Shown here: positions 54,400-64,000 of the stretch, piece after piece
Numbering within the stretch: position 1 is the first letter of the stretch
How the letters are laid out: each line of letters opens with the position of its first letter
NCBI GenBank assembly: GCA_907163375.1
Contig: CAJQUW010010476.1
Coordinates: forward strand, 1 to 64,000
DNA length: 64,000 nucleotides
Direction: 5' to 3'
Source: Prostheceraeus crozeri
Lineage: Eukaryota > Platyhelminthes > Polycladida > Euryleptidae
Notes under the pieces: model-generated
Seen by the model: only the letters and a program-made list of their open reading frames with translations
Told to the model about the DNA's origin: nothing
Databases searched by the model: none
Translations under genes and position numbers: made by a program

Positions 54400-54895
54400 C
54401 GTGAGTGTCGTTAGAAAGTGTATCATGGTTTGTAAAAGTTTTACTGCAACACAGGTTCATGTATAGTTAGAAAAGTTTGATCATCAACGTTGTATTCGTA
54501 AGTCTAGTCAGAAACTTTATCATGTTGTACAAAAGTTTTATTGCAACACAGGTTGATGTATAGTTAGAAAGTTTGATCATTAACGTTTTATTTGTAAGTC
54601 TAGTCAGAAAGTGCATCATGGTTTGCAAAGTTAGTGTAGTCAAATAATTTTACTGTGACACCCGTTTGAGAAAGTAAAGTCTGATCATCGAAGTTGTATT
54701 CGTGAGTGTCGTTAGAAAGTGTATCATTGTTTGTAAAAGTTTTACTGCAACACAGGTTGATGTATAGTTAGAAAAGTTTGATCATGACGTTTTATGAAAC
54801 ACACATGTCATGAAATGTAAGCGTTAGTGTAGTCAAATAATTTACCGCGACGCACGTTTGTGAAAATAAAGTTTGATCATTGACGTTATATGACT
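54400..54895 (+). repeat. about 95-107 bp tandem repeat, 5 degenerate units
   Basis: Units start with GTGAGTGTCGTTAGAAAGTG or GTAAGTCTAGTCAGAAA (54,404; 54,498; 54,594; 54,704). They continue with AAAAGTTTTACTGCAACACA and end with GTTTGATCATNAACGTT. The last unit includes AAATAAAGTTTGATC, which resembles the minisatellite further right, so that array may derive from this unit. Confidence 0.75.
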
Positions 54896-55531
54896 GACCG
54901 AACTCATCACAGCACTAGAAAGTTTTAGAAGGTTTTATTTACTGCACAGTGTAGATTGTCTTGTAACTTACTTTCACAGCGTTAGAAAGTTTTATTGGAG
55001 ACAGTTGCCAAATGTTTCCCTATTAGAAATTCAAACTTCATGACTGTTAGATTAGCTTCATCAGGTTTAGTAAAAGCAGTTTTCTACTGCAGTAAGACTG
55101 CGAGTTTAGAATGTTATATGAAAACAGTGTCCATCACAGCGCTAGAAAGTTTTACTGCGCTGTGTAGATTGTTTCACACAAGGTCTTATAGTCAGCGTTG
55201 AATGTTTTATAAACCAGATGTTGTCACACACGTTGAGTGTATGAGAGCTAGTTCCATGACATTGAATCGCATGGATTGTAAAGTTCATAATCCAAGGCTA
55301 GGCTCCTGTACGGTTGGATTTAGGGTTTTATATTACATGCGTTAACCGTTCGTGTAGAATATGTGAAGCAGATGTTCGCTTAAATGCAAATGTTGAAATA
55401 AGTTTTGTAAGAAGTCTTTGACAGGTTGTTGTGAAACGTAGCGAACGTTGAAGAAATGTTTCTGCAGTCACACTCGTTAGCGTGCCAGCTTTACTAAATG
55501 TATTCTATTCTCCAATGAGGATTGTTGTCTA
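54896..55531. other. spacer with short repeats
   Basis: GCGCTAGAAAGTTTTACTGC with CTGTGTAGATTGT (55,138-55,172) echoes GCACTAGAAAGTTTTAGAAG with CAGTGTAGATTGT (54,911-54,959). A 68-codon frame at 54,995 has no support. Confidence 0.5.
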
Positions 55532-55780
55532 ATGAGAATCAAGCCTTCCACAGTGAGAATCATTCCATCGTTGAATCATACAAGTGATGGACGCACATTC
55601 TCTCTTTGGGATATCATTTTCAAAGTGAATGGGCTATATTATGGTCAGCACAAGGATAACAAAATAGCCTCTCTCTCGATATACACTGAATCCATCCTAT
55701 ATATTCCAAAGCCACCCAACGTAGATGACATTATTGACTTCCTTAACGGGGGGTGGTACGAAGCGCAAGTCGGACAATAA
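55532..55780 (+). CDS. small protein, 82 aa, unknown; first of an overlapping pair
   Basis: Starts MRIKPSTVRIIPSLNH and contains FSLWDIIFKVNGLYYGQH (30-47) and IDFLNGGWYEAQVGQ at the end. Composition looks like a globular protein with beta-rich, aromatic content. No family recognised. Its stop overlaps the start of the next frame (TAATG), suggesting coupled translation of the two. Confidence 0.5.
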   Translation: MRIKPSTVRIIPSLNHTSDGRTFSLWDIIFKVNGLYYGQHKDNKIASLSIYTESILYIPKPPNVDDIIDFLNGGWYEAQVGQ

Positions 55781-55784
55781 TGCT
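55776..55784 (+). promoter_or_regulatory. TAATG stop/start overlap
   Basis: CAA-TAA of the first ORF overlaps ATG of the next at TAATG. UAAUG overlaps support termination-reinitiation in some viruses and LINEs; here this is inference. Confidence 0.4.
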
Positions 55785-55980
55785 ATCTCCAAACGCAAGT
55801 CAAGGAAAGAGAATTGCTAATCCTTTCCTAACTCTACCCTATGACAATTCGCTTATGTGCTTTGAGTGTCGTAGACGTGGTCTTATTAGATACATTTTAC
55901 TTCTTCGTTGCCATCATATCATTTGTGTATTTTGTCGTGAAAAGCATCGATGTAATTCTTCATTTTGTAATATGTTATAG
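55780..55980 (+). CDS. small RING-like zinc-binding protein, 66 aa
   Basis: Translation from the ATG in TAATG gives MLSPNASQGKRIANPF. Near residues 31-34 is CFEC, followed by LLLRCHHIICVFCREKH and CNSSFC. The spacing C-x2-C, then CHH, C-x2-C, C-x4-C resembles a minimal RING/treble-clef zinc finger. Such proteins often act as E3 ligases or nucleic-acid binders; no activity is implied here. The frame could also start upstream at 55,753. Confidence 0.45.
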   Translation: MLSPNASQGKRIANPFLTLPYDNSLMCFECRRRGLIRYILLLRCHHIICVFCREKHRCNSSFCNML

Positions 55981-56032
55981 AACGCTTCCTTAGATGTGTA
56001 AATTTCCGTTTTAGGCTTCTATCATCATTTTT

Positions 56033-56562
56033 ATGGATTGTGAGGGTGAACCTGTACAGGAGCTCAGTGCTATTGCTATGAACAATTGGACATATCAGAT
56101 TGTTAGTGTCTATCATCAACATGCCAACTGCGATCCCAATGTTGATCAATGGGCGAGAAAACACATTCATGGACTTAATCTGAAATATTTGCAAGACTAT
56201 GGCTTTTCTTGTGAGAGTGCTCTTCTTATTGACTTTAAACGATGGTTAGCTGCTTTCAATGTTATACGCATCTTTTGTATTAATCCTGGTAAGGAGAGAA
56301 AGTATTTCCCAATCTAATCATTGATGATATTTTGCTCCCGCCTTGGGATAGTAGAGTGAATCAACATTATCATGAAGTCACGAAACGTTTTAAGGATTTG
56401 TGTGTTCCTATTTTGTCTGTTCGTTGTAGTAGCTACGTTCATAACCAATGCTTCTTTCCTCCTTACCTCAACACTGCCAAAGTCCTGTATGGTTATCATT
56501 GCTCGCTGTATGATAGTTACCAGCTGTATCTATTTTATCTCTTTCAAACCATTGATTTATAA
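56033..56562 (+). CDS. DEDDh-type 3'-5' exonuclease-like protein, -1 frameshifted
   Basis: Zero frame 56,033-56,317 starts MDCEGEPVQELSAIAMN, which fits the Exo I pattern D-x-E...QELAA. QWARKHIHGLN and FCINPGKE (an Exo II-like position, Glu replacing the usual Asp) follow. In the -1 frame NLIIDDILLPPWD, YHEVTKRFKDL and GYHCSLYDSYQLYL (Exo III H-x4-D) continue to a stop at 56,562. Joined at the slip the product is about 176 aa. The switch point coincides with T TTC CCA (56,305-56,311) in the correct phase for a -1 slip. Alternatives are one deleterious indel or a tiny intron. The family is seen only by motif; assignment to a known virus or transposon group was not possible. Confidence 0.55.
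56305..56311 (+). promoter_or_regulatory. candidate -1 slippery heptamer U UUC CCA
   Basis: Reads X XXY YYZ in the zero frame (TAT-TTC-CCA). Re-pairing would be UUU and CCC. The zero-frame stop follows 4 nt later at 56,315. CCC in the second position is not among the strongest known sites, and no downstream pseudoknot was worked out. Confidence 0.35.
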
Positions 56563-56582
56563 TGCATGCTTGTTACCGTTAT

Positions 56583-56588
56583 TCAATA
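56583..56588 (+). terminator. poly(A) signal
   Basis: AATAAA stands about 20 bp after the stop of the exonuclease-like frame. Confidence 0.45.
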
Positions 56589-56739
56589 AATGTTACTATG
56601 AGAAGAGTTGTTGTTTTCATGCAATGAATGGGTTAGATAAAGGGCGATCATGTCTTTCTCAAACGACTGTGGAACATTGATTTCCATGATAAAGATTTAA
56701 ACAGTTAGATTCGATGACGAATAAGATTTACTAGTTTGC

Positions 56740-59590
56740 AAGTTAGACTAACAGTTCTATTATTTGTAAATGAAAGATATAGTTTCAACAGTGTGTACGT
56801 TAGAAATAAAGTTTTATCTGTTTGTAAAATGAGATTGTAGGATTTACTAGTTTGCAAGTTAGACTAAGCGTTCTACTATTTGTAAATGAAAGATATAGTT
56901 TCAATAAATTACAGATTACAAAATAAAGTTTCAATAGTGTTTATGTTAAAAATAAAGTTTAAGCTGTTTGTATGTTAGAAATAGAATAAAGTTTCAACAG
57001 TTTGTCGATTAAAAGTAAAGTTTCAACAGTGTGTACGTTAGAAATAAAGTTTTATCTGTTTGTAAATGAGATTGTAGGATTTACTAGTTTACAAGTTAAG
57101 AATAAAGTTTTATCTGCTTGTATGTCAGAAATGAAATAAAGTTTCACCAGTTTAAAAGTTAAGAATAAAGTTTCAATAGTGTGTATGTTAAGAATAAAGT
57201 TCTGTCTGTTTATATGTTAGAAATAAAATGAAGTTTCGCCAGTTTACAAGTTAAGAATAAATATTATCTGCTTGTATGTTAGAAATGAAATAAAGTTTCA
57301 CCAGTTTACAAAATAAGAATAAATTTTATCTGCTTGTATGTTAGAAATAGAATAAAGTTTCAACAGTTTGTCGATTAAAAGTAAAGTTTCAACAGTGTGT
57401 ACGTTAGAAATAAAGTTTTATCTGTTTGTAAATGAGATTGTAGGATTTACTAGTTTACAAGTTAAGAATAAAGTTTTATCTGCTTGTATGTCAGAAATGA
57501 AATAAAGTTTCACCAGTTTAAAAGTTAAGAATAAAGTTTCAATAGTGTGTATGTTAAGAATAAAGTTCTGTCTGTTTATATGTTAGAAATAAAATGAAGT
57601 TTCGCCAGTTTACAAGTTAAGAATAAATATTATCTGCTTGTATGTTAGAAAGGAAATAAAGTTTCACCAGTTTACAAAATAAGAATAAATTTTATCTGCT
57701 TGTATGTTAGAAATAGAATAAAGTTTCAACAGTTTGTCGATTAAAAGTAAAGTTTCAACAGTGTGTACGTTAGAAATAAAGTTTTATCTGTTTGTAAATG
57801 AGATTGTAGGATTTACTAGTTTACAAGTTAAGAATAAAGTTTTATCTGCTTGTATGTCAGAAATGAAATAAAGTTTCACCAGATTAAAAGTTAAGAATAA
57901 AGTTTCAATAGTGTGTATGTTAAGAATAAAGTTCTGTCTGTTTATATGTTAGAAATAAAATGAAGTTTCGCCAGTTTACAAGTTAAGAATAAATTTTATC
58001 TGCTTGTATGTTAGAAATGAAATAAAGTTTCACCAGTTTACAAGTTAAAAATAAAGTTTCAATAGTTTGCAAGTTAAAACTAATGTTTCAATAGTGCGTA
58101 TGTTAAGAATAGCGTTTTATCTGTTTGTATGTTAGAAATAAAATGAAGTTTCACCAGTTTACAAGTTAAGAATAAATTTTATCTGCTTGTATGTTAGAAC
58201 TAAAACAAAATTTCACCAGTTTACAAGTTAAAAAATAAAGTTTCAATAGTGTGTACGTTAGAAATAAAGTTTCAATAGCGTGTATGTTAAGAATAAAATT
58301 TTATCTGTTTGTATGTTAGAAATAAAATGAAGGTTCATCAGTTTACAAGTTAATAATAAAGTTTTATCTGTTTGTATGTTAGAAATAAAACAAAGTTTCA
58401 ACCGTTTACAAGTTAAAAATAAAGTTTCAGATGAAAATAAATTTTCAATAGTGTGTATGATGGAAATAAAGTTTAAGCGCTTTGTGCGTTAGAAATAAAG
58501 TTTCAGCCGTTTACAAGTTAAAAATAAAGTTTCAACAGTGTGTACGTTAAGAATAAAGTTCTATCTGTTTATATGTTAGAAATAAGAATGAAGGTTCACC
58601 AGTTTACAAGTTAAGAATAAAGTTTTATCTGTTTGTATGTTAGAAATAAAACAAAGTTTCAACCGTTTACAAGTTAAAAATAAAGTTTCAGAAGAAAATA
58701 AAGTTTCAATACTGTGTATGATGGAAATAAAGTTTAAGCGCTTTGTGCGTTAGAAATAAAGTTTCAGCCGTTTACAAGTTAAAAAATAAAGTTTCAATAG
58801 TGTGTACGTTAGAAATAAAGTTTCAATAGCGTGTATGTTAAGAATAAAGTTTTATCTGTTTGTATGTTAGAAATAAAATGAAGGTTCATCAGTTTACAAG
58901 TTAATAATAAAGTTTTACCAGTTTAAAAGTTAAGAATAAAGTTTCAATAGTGTGTATGTTAAGAATAAAGTTCTGTCTGTTTATATGTTAGAAATAAAAT
59001 GAAGTTTCGCCAGTTTACAAGTTAAGAATAAATTTTATCTGCTTGTATGTTAGAAATGAAATAAAGTTTCACCAGTTTACAAGTTAAAAATAAAGTTTCA
59101 ATAGTTTGCAAGTTAAAACTAATGTTTCAATAGTGCGTATGTTAAGAATAAAGTTTTATCTGTTTGTATGTTGGAAATAAAATGAAGCTTCGCCAGTTTA
59201 CAAGTTAAGAATAAAGTTTTATCAGCTTGTATGTTAGAAATAAAATGAAGTTTCACCAGTTTACAAATTAAAAATAAACTTTCAATACTGTGTACGTTAG
59301 TAATAAAGTTTCAACCGTTTACAAGTTAAAAATAAAGTTTCAACAGTGTCTACGTTAGAAATAAAGTTTTATCTGTTTGTAAAGTACGATCGTAGGATTT
59401 ACTAGTTTGCAAGTTAGACTCAGCATTCTACTAGTTGTAAATGAAAATATCGTTTCAACAGTTTACAGATTAAAATAAAGTTTCAATAGTGTGTATGATG
59501 GAAATAAAGTTTAAGCGCTTTGTGCGTTAGAAATAAAGTTTCAACAGTTTACAGATTAAAATAAAGTTTCAACAGTGTATACGTTAGAAA
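56740..59590 (+). repeat. AATAAAGTTT minisatellite, left arm
   Basis: About 2.85 kb of 33-42 bp units of the type GTTAGAAATAAAGTTTCAAC followed by AGTTTACAA or AGTGTGTAC or TGTTTGTAT. Nearly every unit contains AATAAAGTTT in the plus orientation. A higher-order period of 366 bp is clear (GTTTCAACAGTTTGTCG at 56,991, 57,357 and 57,723). No coding frame. The array follows directly after the exonuclease-like gene. Confidence 0.95.
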
Positions 59591-59800
59591 TAAATGAAAG
59601 TAAGAACTTCATCGTATGAGTATTCAAAGCATGTTTTGTAAATCAAATGTGTATAGTCCTGACATGATAGAATCAAGCTTGACAAACGCGTTTGTCAAGT
59701 TCATTTGATTCTATCATGTCAGGACTATACACATTTGATTTACAAAACATGCTTTGAATACTCATGCGATGAAGTTCTTACTTTCATTTATTTCTAACGT
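59591..59800. repeat. inversion centre with perfect 22 bp palindrome
   Basis: CTTGACAAACG and CGTTTGTCAAG meet at 59,688/59,689 (palindrome 59,678-59,699). About 105 bp on each side are near-perfect mirror images (GTAAGAACTTCATCG, GTATTCAAAGCATGTTTTG, CCTGACATGATAGAATC), with a 4 nt offset near the axis. The mirror relation extends into the minisatellite arrays on both sides. Confidence 0.95.
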
Positions 59801-62800
59801 ACACACTGTTGAAACTTTATTTTTCAACTTGTAAACTGTTGAAACTTTATTTTTAACTTGTAAACGGCTGAAACTTTATTTCTAACACGATTCTATCATG
59901 TCAGGACTACACACATTTGATTTACAAAACATGCTTTGAATACTCATACGATGAAGTTCTTACTTTCATTTATTTCTAACGTATACACTGTTGAAACTTT
60001 ATTTTAATCTGTAAACTGTTGAAACTTTATTTCTAACGCACAAAGCGCTTAAACTTTATTTCCATCATACACACTATTGAAACTTTATTTTCATCTGAAA
60101 CTTTATTTTTAACTTGTAAACGGTTGAAACTTTGTTTTATTTCTGACATACAAACAGATAAAACTTTATTCTTAACATACGCACTATTGAAACATTAGTT
60201 TTAACTTGCAAACTATTGAAACTTTATTTCTAACTTGTAAACTGGTGAAACTTTATTTCATTTCTAACATACAAGCAGATAAAATTTATTCTTAACTTGT
60301 AAACTGGCGAAACTTCATTTTATTTCTAACATATAAACAGACAGAACTTTATTCTTAACATACACACTATTGAAACTTTATTCTTAACTTTTAAACTGGT
60401 GAAACTTTATTATTAACTTGTAAGCTGGTGAACCTTCATTTTATTTCTAACATACAAACAGATAAAACTTTATTCTTAACATACACGCTATTGAAACTTT
60501 ATTTCTAACGTACACACTATTGAAACTTTATTTTTTAACTTGTAAACTGGTGAAACTTTGTTTTAATTCTAACATACAAGCAGATAAAATTTATTCTTAA
60601 CTTGTAAACTGGTGAACCTTCATTTCATTTCTAACATATAAACAGATAGAACTTTATTCTTAACATACACACTATTGAAACTTTATTTGTAACTTGTAAA
60701 CGGCTGAAACTTTATTTCTAACGCACAAAGCGCTTAAACTTTATTTCCATCATACACACTATTGAAACTTTATTTTAATCTGAAACTTTATTTTTAACTT
60801 GTTAACGGTTGAAACTTCATTTTATTTCTAACATACAAACAGATAAAACTTTATTTTTAACATACGCACTATTGAAACATTAGTTTTAACTTGCAAACAA
60901 TTGAAACTTTATTTTTAACTTGTAAACTGGTGAAACTTTATTTCATTTCTAACATACAAGCAGATAATATTTATTCTTAACTTGTAAACTGGCGAAACTT
61001 TATTTTATTTCTAACATATAAACAGACAGAACTTTATTCTTAACATACACACTATTGAAACTTTATTCTTAACCTTTAAACTGGTGAAACTTTATTATTA
61101 ACTTGTAAACTGATGAACCTTCATTTTATTTCTAACATACAAACAGATAAAACTTTATTATTAACTTGTAAACTGATGAACCTTCATTTTATTTCTAACA
61201 TACAAACAGATAAAACTTTATTCTTAACATACCCACTATTGAAACATTAGTTTTAACTTGCAAACTATTGAAACTTTATTTTTAACTTGTAAACTGGTGA
61301 AACTTTATTTCATTTCTAACATACAAGCAGATAAAATTTATTCTTAACTTGTAAACTGGCGAAACTTCATTTTATTTCTAACATATAAACAGACAGAACT
61401 TTATTCTTAACATACACACTATTGAAACTTTATTCTTAACTTTTAAACTGGTGAAACTTTATTATTAACTTGTAAACTGATGAACCTTCATTTTATTTCT
61501 AACATACAAACAGATAAAACTTTATTCTTAACATACACGCTATTGAAACTTTATTTCTAACGTACACACTATTGAAACTTTATTTTTTAACTTGTAAACT
61601 GGTGAAACTTTGTTTTAATTCTAACATACAAGCAGATAAAATTTATTCTTAACTTGTAAACTGGTGAACCTTCATTTTATTTCTAACATATAAAAAGATA
61701 GAACTTTATTCTTAACATACACACTATTGAAACTTTATTTTTAACTTGTAAACGGCTGAAACTTTATTTCTAACGCACAAAGCGCTTAAACTTTATTTCC
61801 ATCATACACACTATTGAAACTTTATTTTAATCTGAAACTTTATTTTTAACTTGTTAACGGTTGAAACTTTGTTTTATTTCTAACATGCAAACAGGTAAAA
61901 CTTTATTCTTAACATACTATTGAAACTTTATTTCTAACGTACACACTATTGAAACTTTATTTTTTAACTTGTAAACTGGGGAAACTTCATTTTATTTCTA
62001 ACATATAAACAGATAGAACTTTATTCTCAACATACACACTATTGAAACTTTATTCTTAACTTTTAAACTGGTGAAACTTTATTTCATTTCTGACATGCAA
62101 GCAGATAAAACTTTATTCTTAACTTGTAAGCTGGTGAACCTTCATTTTTATTTCTAACATACAAACAGATAGAACTTTATTCTTAACATATACACTATTG
62201 AAACTTTATTTCTAACGTACTCTTATTTCTAACATATAAACAGATAGAACTTTATTCTTAACGTACACACTGTTGAAACTTTATTTTTAACTTGTAAACG
62301 GCTGAAACTTTATTTCTAACGCACAAAGCGCTTAAACTTTATTTCCATCATACACACTATTGAAACTTTATTTTCATCTGAAACTTTATTTTTAACTTGT
62401 AAACGGTTGAAACTTTGTTTTATTTCTAACATACAAACAGATAAAACTTTATTCTTAACTTGTAAACTGGTGAACCTTCATTCTTATTTCTAACATATAA
62501 ACAGATAGAACTTTATTCTTAACGTACACACTGTTGAAACTTTATTTTTAACTTGTAAACGGCTGAAACTTTATTTCTAACGCACAAAGCGCTTAAACTT
62601 TATTTCCATCATACACACTATTGAAACTTTATTTTCATCTGAAACTTTATTTTTAACTTGTAAACGGTTGAAACTTTGTTTTATTTCTAACATACAAACA
62701 GATAAAACTTTATTATTAACTTGTAAACTGATGAACCTTCATTTTATTTGTAACATACAAACAGATAAAACTTTATTCTTAACATACGCACTATTGAAAC

Positions 62801-64000
62801 ATTAGTTATAACTTGCAAACTATTGAAACTTTATTTTTAACTTGTAAACTGGTGAAACTTTATTTCATTTCTAACATACAAGCAGATAAAATTTATTCTT
62901 AACTTGTAAACTGGCGAAACTTCATTTTATTTCTAACATATAAACAGACAGAACTTTATTCTTAACATACACACTATTGAAACTTTATTCTTAACTTTTA
63001 AACTGGTGAAACTTTATTATTAACTTGTAAACTGATGAACCTTCATTTTATTTCTAACATACAAACAGATAAAACTTTATTCTTAACATACACGCTATTG
63101 AAACTTTATTTCTAACGTACACACTATTGAAACTTTATTTTTTAACTTGTAAACTGGTGAAACTTTGTTTTAATTCTAACATACAAGCAGATAAAATTTA
63201 TTCTTAACTTGTAAACTGGTGAACCTTCATTTTATTTCTAACATATAAACAGATAGAACTTTATTCTTAACATACTCACTATTGAAACTTTATTTTTAAC
63301 TTGTAAACGGCTGAAACTTTATTTCTAACGCACAAAGCGCTTAAACTTTATTTCCATCATACACACTATTGAAACTTTATTTTAATCTGAAACTTTATTT
63401 TTAACTTGTTAATGGTTGAAACTTTGTTTTATTTCTAACATACAAACAGATAAAACTTTATTATTAACTTGTAAACTGATGAACCTTCATTTTATTTCTA
63501 ACATACAAACAGATAAAACTTTATTCTTAACATACACGCTATTGAAACTTTATTTTTTAACTTGTAAACTGGTGAAACTTTGTTTTAATTCTAACATACA
63601 AGCAGATAAAATTTATTCTTAACTTGTAAACTGGTGAAACTTCATTTTATTTCTAACATACAAACAGATAAAACTTTATTCTTAACATACGCACTATTGA
63701 AACATTAGTTTTAACTTGCAAACTATTGAAACTTTATTTTTAACTTGTAAACTGGTGAAACTTTATTTCATTTCTAACATACAAGCAGATAATATTTATT
63801 CTTAACTTGTAAACTGGCGAAACTTCATTTTATTTCTAACATATAAACAGACAGAACTTTATTCTTAACATACACACTATTGAAACTTTATTCTTAACTG
63901 TTAAACTGTGAAACTTTATTATTAACTTGTAAGCTGGTGAACCTTCATTTTATTTCTAACATACAAACAGATAAAACTTTATTCTTAACATACACGCTAT
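59801..64000 (-). repeat. AATAAAGTTT minisatellite, right arm (inverted, runs off the window)
   Basis: More than 4 kb of the same units as the left arm in reverse complement (GAAACTTTATTTCTAACNT). A marker unit CGCACAAAGCGCTTAAACTT occurs at 60,037, 60,722, 61,773, 62,320, 62,581 and 63,329, so higher-order blocks differ from the left arm. The array is still running at the window end. Confidence 0.95.
59888..59985 (-). repeat. second copy of the core sequence, right arm only
   Basis: ATTCTATCATGTCAGGACTA and the following 75 bp repeat the core at 59,709-59,790. It is preceded by a broken TTTCTAACAC unit, so the right arm carries an extra core next to the palindrome. Confidence 0.85.

Noticed and set aside
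56372..56680. 102-codon membrane-protein-like frame
   Set aside because: It overlaps the exonuclease-like frame in another phase, and its hydrophobicity follows from T-rich codons of the other frame.
56740..64000. CRISPR-like regular repeats
   Set aside because: Units are contiguous minisatellite variants without unique spacers, in a eukaryotic context and inverted about a palindrome.

Overview
This is metazoan nuclear DNA, AT-rich and packed with degraded transposons. No complete host gene can be recognised. The mix (Penelope-like, Ingi-like and other non-LTR retrotransposons, three piggyBac remnants, a Tigger, a Polinton-like integrase, many inverted-repeat elements) together with frequent TAGGCCTA-type words suggests an aquatic invertebrate. 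The taxon is an inference and was not determined.

Layout. 0-5 kb: unassigned DNA, a tRNA-like SINE, an AT-only tract, a strongly diverged 18S rRNA pseudogene, an integrase fragment and a G-run. 5-12.4 kb: a 1.2 kb dispersed repeat, LINE and Penelope scraps, a piggyBac pseudogene and a decayed C2H2 zinc-finger array. 12.4-17.5 kb: an Ingi-like LINE abutting a Tigger transposase, then a 300 bp near-perfect palindrome. 17.6-23.1 kb: a LINE 3' end, a 5'-truncated Penelope element with intact RT motif C and GIY-YIG domain, and the second (inverted) copy of the 1.2 kb repeat. 23.3-30.0 kb: a piggyBac gene split by a 6.18 kb element with 29 bp terminal inverted repeats and a 4 bp ATAT target duplication. 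That insert holds a tandem 809 bp duplication with exon-like segments. 31.0-37.5 kb: a second large inverted-repeat element (6.5 kb) at a TA site, carrying two foldback MITEs. 37.5-45 kb: sparse, with one candidate exon, a MITE and two identical 20 bp palindromes. 45-49.5 kb: a frameshifted Cys-rich ORF, a piggyBac pseudogene and a small piggyBac-ended element interrupted by a LINE fragment.

49.5-64 kb is different and is the best candidate for an undescribed system. It starts with C-rich and 487 bp tandem repeats. Four divergent copies of a structured-RNA-like motif and two copies of a 107 bp hairpin unit follow. Very small ORFs come next: one has a TATA box 39 bp upstream of its start, two overlap at TAATG, and the last is a DEDDh-type 3'-5' exonuclease-like protein split by a -1 frameshift exactly at a U UUC CCA site. 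The region ends in more than 7 kb of minisatellite, nearly every unit of which carries AATAAA, inverted about a perfect 22 bp palindrome at 59,678-59,699. My inference is a compact, virus-like or linear selfish element, or a head-to-head junction of two copies. In that case a mirror-image gene block should lie beyond 64 kb.
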